This document shows, in pieces, positions 5,586 through 10,646 of a stretch of DNA of 10,646 bases. This DNA is from an uncultured Collinsella sp. (GTDB lineage: Bacteria; Actinomycetota; Coriobacteriia; Coriobacteriales; Coriobacteriaceae). The number at the start of each line of letters is the position of its first letter. Position 1 is the first letter of the stretch. A program made the position numbers and the translations under genes. Location: assembly GCA_902489775.1 (NCBI GenBank), contig CABUBH010000056.1, positions 1-10,646 of the forward strand. Direction: 5' to 3'. The notes under the pieces were generated by a model. It saw only the letters and a program-made list of their open reading frames with translations. It did no database searches and was not told the origin of the DNA.

Positions 5586-6986
5586 ATGGATAAGATCAAG
5601 CTCGGTTTTGTGCCTACGCGCCGCAGCATCTTTAGCGCGCCGGACGCGATCAAGTATCGTGGTCTGACGGCTGACCGTCTGCGCGAGATCGGCGTCGACA
5701 TCGTTGATATCGAAGACATCAACGACGAGGGCCTGCTGTTCGACGACAGCCATATCGAGCCTATCGTCAAGAAGTTCCGCGCCGAGGGCGTCGACGGCAT
5801 CATGCTGTGCCACGCCAACTTTGGTACCGAGTACGTCTGCGCCCGCCTTGCCCGCGAGCTCGGTCTGCCCGTGCTGCTGTGGGGCCCGCGCGACGAGCGC
5901 CCCGAGCCCGATGGCACCCGCCTGCGCGACAGCCAGTGCGGCCTGTTCGCCACCGGCAAGGTCCTGCGCCGCTTCCAGGTCCCCTTCACCTACATGACCA
6001 ACTGCCGCCTGACTGATCCCGAGTTCGAGCGCGGCGTCTGGGACTTCCTGGCCGTGTGCAACGTCGTTAAGACCTTCAAGCACACCCGCATCCTGCAGAT
6101 GGCCACCCGCCCGTTCGACTTCTGGTCCACCATGTGCAACGAGGGCGAGCTGCTCGAGAAGTTCAACATCCAGCTTTCGCCCATCCCCATGACCGAGCTT
6201 GTTCAGGCCGTGCGCGACGCCCAGGCCGACGAGCAAGCCATGGCCGCCATGCTCGCCCACATCGCCGACAGCTTTGAGATCTGCATCCCCGAGGACAAGG
6301 TCCCCGCGGTCGCAGGACTCGCCATCGCCATGAAGCGTCTGGTCGAGAAGTACGGCTGCAACGCCGGCGCCATCCAGTGCTGGAACGCCCTGCAGGACGA
6401 GCTGGGCATTATGCCCTGCGCCGCCAACGCCATCCTCAACGAGATGGGTATCCCCGTCGTCTGCGAGACCGACATCCACGGCGCCATCACCGCGCTCATG
6501 GTCGAGGCCGCCGATCTTGGCCGTCACCGCGGCATGTTCGCCGACTGGACCGTCCGCCATCCCGACAACGAGAACGGCGAGCTGTTGCAGCACTGCGGCC
6601 CCTGGCCCTGCAGCTGCGCGGCCGTCAAGCCCAAGCTCACCTATCCGCTGGCCTTCGATCACCCCGGCGCGCTGACGGCCGAGGCCAAGCACGGCGACCT
6701 CACCCTTGCCCGCTTTGACGGCGACAACGGCGAGTACTCGCTGCTGCTGGGCAATGCCCGCGGCATCGACGGCCCGGCCGGTATGGGCACCTACCTGTGG
6801 GTCGAGGTCGAGAACCTCAAGCGCCTCGAGGCAAAGATCGTCGAGGGCCCCTACATCCACCACTGCGTGGCCATCCACGCCAACGTGGTGCCGGTGCTCT
6901 ACGAGGCATGCAAGTACATCGGCATCCAGCCCGACCTGTACGACCCCATCGAAGAAGACGTCAAAGCCTACCTGCGAGGAGAGTAG
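5586..6986 (+). CDS. L-fucose/L-arabinose isomerase-family protein
   Basis: This is a 466-residue cytoplasmic sugar isomerase-like protein, shorter than E. coli FucI (591) and close to the short branch of the fucose/arabinose isomerase superfamily. Recognisable family stretches are DGIMLCHANFGTE (70-82), AIQCWNALQDELGIMPC (262-278), VVCETDIHGA (291-300), HCGPWPCS (336-343) and HHCVAIHAN (425-433). By analogy with FucI, Glu294, Asp320 and a His in the C-terminal part are likely metal ligands; this is not proven. It should interconvert an aldose and a ketose. The ATG at 5586 follows GGGGAGGA (5573-5580) at five bases. It is the first gene of an operon with split transketolase and an FGGY kinase. 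Codons end almost always in C or G, suggesting high expression. The substrate is unknown; apiose is one candidate, fucose less likely because no aldolase is nearby. Confidence 0.85.
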   Translation: MDKIKLGFVPTRRSIFSAPDAIKYRGLTADRLREIGVDIVDIEDINDEGLLFDDSHIEPIVKKFRAEGVDGIMLCHANFGTEYVCARLARELGLPVLLWGPRDERPEPDGTRLRDSQCGLFATGKVLRRFQVPFTYMTNCRLTDPEFERGVWDFLAVCNVVKTFKHTRILQMATRPFDFWSTMCNEGELLEKFNIQLSPIPMTELVQAVRDAQADEQAMAAMLAHIADSFEICIPEDKVPAVAGLAIAMKRLVEKYGCNAGAIQCWNALQDELGIMPCAANAILNEMGIPVVCETDIHGAITALMVEAADLGRHRGMFADWTVRHPDNENGELLQHCGPWPCSCAAVKPKLTYPLAFDHPGALTAEAKHGDLTLARFDGDNGEYSLLLGNARGIDGPAGMGTYLWVEVENLKRLEAKIVEGPYIHHCVAIHANVVPVLYEACKYIGIQPDLYDPIEEDVKAYLRGE

Positions 6987-6988
6987 AA

Positions 6989-7825
6989 ATGGCAACTATC
7001 GAAGAGCTTGAGTCCCTGCGCTGGGACCTCCGCCGCGATTGCGTCGACATCATCATGGCCGGCGCCGGCGGCCACATCGGCGGCGACATGTCGGTGATCG
7101 ACGCCCTCATGACCCTCTACGCCAACCACCTTAACATTTCGCCCGAGACCGTCGACGATCCCAACCGCGACCGCTTTGTGCTCTCCAAGGGCCACGCCAT
7201 GGAGGCCTACTACGCGGTGCTGTGCCACGAGGGCTATCTGGACCTCGACGACGTCAAGGCCCGCTTCTCCAAGTTCGGCAGCCCCTACATCGGCCACCCC
7301 AACAACAAGCTCAAGGGCATCGAGATGAACTCCGGTTCGCTGGGCCATGGCCTGCCCGTGGCCGTCGGCATGGCGCTTGCAGGCAAGATGGACGGCCGCG
7401 ACTACCGCGTCTACACCATCATGGGCGACGGCGAGCTTGCCGAGGGCTCGGTCTGGGAAGGCGCCATGAGCGGCGGCAACTACCAGCTCGATAACCTGTG
7501 CGCGCTCGTGGACCGCAACCGCCTGCAGATCAGCGGCAGCACCGAGGACGTCATGAAGCAGGATTCGCAGGAGGAGCGCTGGGCCGCCTTCGGCTGGAAC
7601 GTGCTCTCCATTCCGGGCAACGACGTCCAGGCCATCGACGCTGCGCTGACGCTTGCGGCCGAGACCAGCGGAAAGCCCACGGTCATCATCCTCAACACGG
7701 TGAAGGGCTATGGCTCGCCCGTCATGGAGGACAAGGCCGCCTGGCATCATCACCTGCCCAACGATGAGGAATATGCCCAGATCATCGCCGATTTCGCTGC
7801 CCATAAGGAGGCCATCAATGGCTAA
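6989..7825 (+). CDS. Transketolase-like protein, N-terminal (thiamine-binding) subunit
   Basis: This 278-residue protein is the first half of a split transketolase. It supplies the thiamine diphosphate and metal site: GDGE (146-149) starts the thiamine motif, which ends at Asn177 in LVDRN. Conserved histidines include His29 (GGHIGG), His69 (SKGHAM) and His120 (LGHGLP). Together with the next gene's product it should transfer a two-carbon ketol unit from a ketose phosphate to an aldose phosphate. It begins two bases after the isomerase stop, with GAGGAG (6976-6981) inside the end of that gene, so translation is tightly linked. An in-frame opening extends upstream to 6797 inside the isomerase gene but has no ribosome site. 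Split subunits of this kind include AptA/AptB of apiose breakdown, sulfo-transketolase subunits, and many unassigned pairs. Confidence 0.93.
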   Translation: MATIEELESLRWDLRRDCVDIIMAGAGGHIGGDMSVIDALMTLYANHLNISPETVDDPNRDRFVLSKGHAMEAYYAVLCHEGYLDLDDVKARFSKFGSPYIGHPNNKLKGIEMNSGSLGHGLPVAVGMALAGKMDGRDYRVYTIMGDGELAEGSVWEGAMSGGNYQLDNLCALVDRNRLQISGSTEDVMKQDSQEERWAAFGWNVLSIPGNDVQAIDAALTLAAETSGKPTVIILNTVKGYGSPVMEDKAAWHHHLPNDEEYAQIIADFAAHKEAING

Positions 7826-8756
7826 CAAGATCGCCAACCGCAAGGTTATCTGCGACACGCTGCTCGAGGCCGCCGAGACCGATAAGGACATCGTCGTCCT
7901 GTGCTCCGACTCCCGCGGCTCCGCATCGCTCACGCCGTTCTTCGATCAGTACCCCCAGCAGTCCGTCGAGGTCGGCATCGCCGAGCAGGACCTGGTGAGT
8001 ATCGCCGCCGGCATGGCTTCGTGCGGCAAGAAGGCCTGGGCCGCCTCGCCGGCGTCCTTTGTGACCACGCGCTCGTATGAGCAGTGCAAGGTCGACGTCT
8101 CGTACTCCAACACCAACGTCAAGCTCATCGGCATCTCGGGCGGCGTGTCCTACGGCGCTCTGGGCATGAGCCATCACTCCGCGCAGGATATCGCCGCCAT
8201 GAGCGCTATCCCGAACATGCGCGTGTATCTGCCGAGCGATCGTTTTCAGACTGCCGAGCTTGTGCGCGCCCTGGTTGCCGACAACAAGCCGGCCTATATC
8301 CGCGTGGGCCGCAACCCGGTCGAGGACGTGTATACCGAGGACGAGTGCCCGTTCCAGATGGATCGTGCCACCTGGGTGCGTCGCGGCACCGATGTGACGA
8401 TTGTCGCCACCGGTGAGATGGTCCGCCATGCCGTGGACGCCGCCGATCTGCTCGCCGAGCAGGGCATCTCCGCCACCGTGCTCGACATGTACTGCGTCAA
8501 GCCGCTCGATGCCGAGGCCGTGATCGAGGCCGCTGGTGCCACGCGCGCCGTCGTGGCCGTCGAGGAGCACAGCCCCTTTGGCGGCTTGGGCTCCATGGTC
8601 GCGCAGGTCGTGGGCGAGCATTGCCCGCGTCCGGTCAAGTGCCTGAGCCTGCCCGACGCGCCGGTCATCACCGGCACGAGCCCCGAGGTCTTTGCGCACT
8701 ACGGCCTCACCGGCGAAGGCATTGCCAAGACGGTCGCCGAGTTCCTCGGCAACTAG
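7818..8756 (+). CDS. Transketolase-like protein, C-terminal (pyrimidine-binding) subunit
   Basis: This 312-residue protein completes the split transketolase. It carries the pyrimidine-binding domain (about residues 1-165), with catalytic Glu56 in VGIAEQDLVSIAAGMA and the family stretch GVSYGALGMSHHSAQDIAAM. The C-terminal transketolase domain (about 185-312) includes VAVEEHSPFGGLGSMVAQVV. The active site would form between this chain and the preceding one. The ATG at 7818 has AAGGAGG (7805-7811) six bases upstream and overlaps the previous gene by eight bases (ATGGCTAA), a sign of coupled translation and 1:1 assembly. The frame is open back to 7710 but that part lies within the previous gene and is not family-like. 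It ends in tandem TAGTAG stops. Confidence 0.93.
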   Translation: MANKIANRKVICDTLLEAAETDKDIVVLCSDSRGSASLTPFFDQYPQQSVEVGIAEQDLVSIAAGMASCGKKAWAASPASFVTTRSYEQCKVDVSYSNTNVKLIGISGGVSYGALGMSHHSAQDIAAMSAIPNMRVYLPSDRFQTAELVRALVADNKPAYIRVGRNPVEDVYTEDECPFQMDRATWVRRGTDVTIVATGEMVRHAVDAADLLAEQGISATVLDMYCVKPLDAEAVIEAAGATRAVVAVEEHSPFGGLGSMVAQVVGEHCPRPVKCLSLPDAPVITGTSPEVFAHYGLTGEGIAKTVAEFLGN

Positions 8757-8772
8757 TAGACACAGACGCTGC

Positions 8773-8873
8773 GCGGCCGCCAAGCACCGCACCTTGCCGT
8801 TCAAACCGTCGCTTGCGTACACAAAGTACGCGGCGCTCCTCTTTCACGGCAATCTGCGGCACTTGGCGGCCGC
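8773..8873. repeat. Long imperfect palindrome between transketolase and kinase genes
   Basis: The arms 8773-8800 and 8846-8873 are inverted repeats with 24 of 28 positions complementary, starting with a perfect GCGGCCGCCAAG. The apex contains a second hairpin, GCGTAC (8815-8820) with GTACGC (8826-8831) around ACAAA. There is no T run after it, so it is not a typical intrinsic terminator. It fills most of the 171-base gap. It may set differential expression of the kinase, or be a dispersed palindromic element. Part of it resembles the palindrome at 2618-2640 in inverted orientation. Confidence 0.8.
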
Positions 8874-8883
8874 TCGCTCCTTG

Positions 8884-8911
8884 TCCGCCAGGCTGTCTTT
8901 GCTTTGGCGGA
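8884..8911 (+). promoter_or_regulatory. Small hairpin just upstream of the kinase ribosome site
   Basis: TCCGCCA (8884-8890) pairs with TGGCGGA (8905-8911), loop of 14 bases, ending seven bases before the GGGAG ribosome site of the kinase. TTGGCGG also occurs in the 3' arm of the larger palindrome (8863-8869), and CCGCCAA (8777-8783) in its 5' arm could pair with either copy. A switch between structures near the ribosome site is possible but only inferred. Confidence 0.45.
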
Positions 8912-8927
8912 AGGAATGGGAGAGTAC

Positions 8928-10418
8928 ATGAGCAAATACATCATCGGAATCGATCAGTCTACGCAGGGCACTAAGGCGCTGCTGGTGGACGAGGGCGGCC
9001 ATCTGATTCATCGTGCCGACCGCTCGCATCGCCAGATTGTCAATGATGCCGGCTGGGTGAGCCATGATCCGGCCGAGATCGCGGCCAACGTTCTGGCCGT
9101 GGCGCGCGCCGTGGTGGAGGAGACCGGGGTCGACCCGGCCGACGTCGCCGGCATTGGCATTTCCAACCAGCGTGAGACCACCGTTGCCTGGAACCGTGCG
9201 ACGGGCGAGCCGCTGTGCGACGCCGTGGTGTGGCAGTGCGCCCGCGCCCGTGAACTGTGTGACGAGCTGGCCGCCCGCGAGGGCGTGACCGAGCTGGTGC
9301 GCGACACGACGGGCCTGGTGCTCTCGCCTTACTATCCGGCGGGCAAGATGGCCTGGATTCTCGCAAACGTGCCGGCGGCTGCTAAGGCCGCTGCGGCGGG
9401 CGAGCTTTGCCTTGGCACGATTGACGCCTGGGTGGTCTGGACGCTCACGGGCGGCGCCGAGTTCCGCTGCGACTGGTCCAACGCCAGCCGTACGCAGCTC
9501 TTTGACCTGCGCCGCGGCTGCTGGAGCGAGCCGGTGTGCGAGGCCTTTGGCATCGATCCGGCCTGCCTGCCGCAGGTGACCGATTCCGACGGTCTATTTG
9601 GCACAACGGACCTGGATGGCTTTTTGCCCGCACCCGTGCCGGTACACGGCGTGCTGGGCGACAGCCATGCGGCCCTGTTTGCGCAGGGTTGCCACAGCCG
9701 CGGCATGGCCAAAGCGACCTATGGCACCGGTAGCTCGGTCATGATGAACGTCGGCAACGAGTTTGTCGCCAGCTCGCACGGGCTTTCGAGCTCGCTTGCG
9801 TGGCGTATGGATGGCGTGACCGAGTATGTACTCGAGGGCAACGTGAGCTACGCCGGCGCCGTCAAGACCTGGCTGCGCGACGACCTGGAGCTCATCAACA
9901 ACCCCGAGGAGGTCACCGACCTGTGCTACGCCGCCAACCCGGCGAGCCATGTTTACTTTGTGCCGGCGTTTACCGGCCTGGGTGCGCCGCACTGGGCAAG
10001 TGATGCCGAGGGATGCGTTTTTGGTATGACACGCACCACGGGCCGCGCGGAGTTCGTAAAGGCCGCCGACGAGTCGATCGCCTATCAGATCTTCGACGTG
10101 ATCGATGCGATGGTTGAGGATTCTGGCGCGGCGCTGGCCGAGCTTCGCGTTGACGGCGGTCCCACGCGCGATGCGTACCTGATGCAGTTTGAGAGCGACC
10201 TGGTGGGCTCGCCCATCCGCATCGCGAGCAACGACGAGATGAGCGGCCTGGGTGCGGCTTGGGCCTGCGGCATTGCGCTCGGCATGTACACGCGCGACGT
10301 CGTCGACGTCTACGGCGCCCGCGGTATCGTGGAACCCTCGATGCCCGCCGACGAGCGAGCCAAAAAGATCGCCGGCTGGCGTCACGCAGTCAAATCAACG
10401 ATCGCGTACACCGCCTAG
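8928..10418 (+). CDS. FGGY-family carbohydrate kinase, glycerol kinase-like
   Basis: This 496-residue cytoplasmic kinase transfers phosphate from ATP to a polyol or ketose. The FGGY fold is clear: IGIDQSTQGTKALLVD (6-21), ISNQRETTVAWN (78-89), DAVVWQ (98-103), NASRTQLFD (185-193), ATYGTGSS (263-270), VPAFTGLGAPHW (345-356) and LRVDGG (406-411). The general similarity is to GlpK, and Arg82, Glu83, Trp102, Tyr135 and Asp245 match its substrate contacts. The GlpK contacts Gln246 and Phe270 are Ser246 and Ser270 here, so glycerol is doubtful and a larger substrate likely. The ATG at 8928 has GGGAG (8918-8922) five bases upstream. TTG 8904 and ATG 8916 are in frame but have poor ribosome-site spacing. 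It is the last gene before a strong terminator. Its operon partners suggest that it phosphorylates the ketose made by the isomerase. Automatic annotation may call it glycerol kinase or xylulokinase. Confidence 0.9.
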   Translation: MSKYIIGIDQSTQGTKALLVDEGGHLIHRADRSHRQIVNDAGWVSHDPAEIAANVLAVARAVVEETGVDPADVAGIGISNQRETTVAWNRATGEPLCDAVVWQCARARELCDELAAREGVTELVRDTTGLVLSPYYPAGKMAWILANVPAAAKAAAAGELCLGTIDAWVVWTLTGGAEFRCDWSNASRTQLFDLRRGCWSEPVCEAFGIDPACLPQVTDSDGLFGTTDLDGFLPAPVPVHGVLGDSHAALFAQGCHSRGMAKATYGTGSSVMMNVGNEFVASSHGLSSSLAWRMDGVTEYVLEGNVSYAGAVKTWLRDDLELINNPEEVTDLCYAANPASHVYFVPAFTGLGAPHWASDAEGCVFGMTRTTGRAEFVKAADESIAYQIFDVIDAMVEDSGAALAELRVDGGPTRDAYLMQFESDLVGSPIRIASNDEMSGLGAAWACGIALGMYTRDVVDVYGARGIVEPSMPADERAKKIAGWRHAVKSTIAYTA

Positions 10419-10516
10419 CATGATTTTTCTGGGACGGGGATCAAATAATCATCGGGTTGATTTCCGATCTCAGCCGAACACATTGAGCAAATAGGCCATT
10501 CCCGCAGTTAGCTGAA

Positions 10517-10556
10517 CGCCCCCGCGGCCCCTCCTGGGGTCCGGGGGCGCCGTTTT
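10517..10556 (+). terminator. Intrinsic terminator after the kinase gene
   Basis: CGCCCCCG (10517-10524) pairs with CGGGGGCG (10542-10549). CCCC (28-31 of that line, 10528-10531) pairs with GGGG (10536-10539) around TCCT. TTTT follows at 10553-10556. It lies about 100 bases after the kinase stop codon and marks the end of the four-gene operon. The opposite strand shows no comparable T run, so the + direction is favoured. Confidence 0.82.
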
Positions 10557-10646
10557 CCCAGTTGAAGGAACGGTGGAGATGTGTTTCGATAGGTCCGGTG
10601 GCCATGCTCCGCCCGCCGCCCGGCACCTCTTCCCAGACTCAGCCGG

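Noticed and set aside
5469..6995. Open frame of 508 codons on the minus strand across the whole isomerase gene
   Set aside because: It has low-complexity, His/Val/Gly/Asp-rich composition, as expected opposite a C/G-ending codon gene, no ribosome site and no recognisable domain. Similar long minus-strand frames opposite lacI (4306-5358), the transketolase genes (6968-7933, 7815-8822) and the kinase (9594-10385) are rejected for the same reason.
10562..10590. TTGAAG and TTCGAT, 17 bases apart, as a promoter for a gene to the right
   Set aside because: The -10 match is only three of six and no gene start is visible before the window ends.
1..10646. CRISPR arrays, tRNA genes, transposases or phage genes
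   Set aside because: No regularly spaced direct repeats, cloverleaf sequence or mobile-element proteins were seen on either strand.

Overview
The window looks like chromosome from a gut actinobacterium of the class Coriobacteriia, most like Collinsella. This is an inference from the GC-rich coding style, strong AAGGAGG-type ribosome sites, tight operons, and a PTS beta-glucoside operon beside a ketose-phosphate operon. No rRNA or marker gene is present to prove it. All eight genes recognised lie on the + strand.

Left part (about 60-4135) is a beta-glucoside uptake and hydrolysis operon. A TATAAT box leads into a leader with two ribonucleic-antiterminator (RAT) sequences. The second RAT shares bases with the 5' arm of an intrinsic terminator (138-182). 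Then follow a LicT/BglG-type antiterminator (212-1051), a PTS EIIBC permease without a EIIA domain (1122-2570), a 146-base gap with competing palindromes, and a GH1 6-phospho-beta-glucosidase (2717-4135). Sugar arriving through the permease should relieve phosphorylation of the antiterminator, which then opens its own operon.

Middle part (4136-5585) holds a LacI-family regulator (4318-5328) with its own promoter and a textbook terminator (5391-5419). Both its promoter and the promoter of the next operon carry several GTTTA/TAAAC half-sites, including two identical 9-mers in the same order. This suggests that the regulator controls both itself and the next operon.

Right part (5586-10418) is a four-gene catabolic operon: an L-fucose/L-arabinose isomerase-family protein, the two halves of a split transketolase (overlapping by 8 bases), and an FGGY kinase that resembles glycerol kinase but has two glycerol-contacting positions replaced by serine. 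It ends at a strong GC-rich terminator (10517-10556). Read as a pathway, the order is aldose to ketose (isomerase), ketose to ketose phosphate (kinase), then two-carbon transfer to central metabolism (transketolase). This logic matches the published AptA/AptB-type D-apiose route, but with a FucI-like isomerase. The substrate is a hypothesis. No transporter or aldolase for this pathway is in the window.

Both larger gaps inside the operons (2571-2716 and 8757-8927) hold GC-rich palindromes that partly resemble each other in inverted orientation, possibly members of a dispersed repeat family. Bases 1-59 and 10557-10646 show no gene or site I can support.
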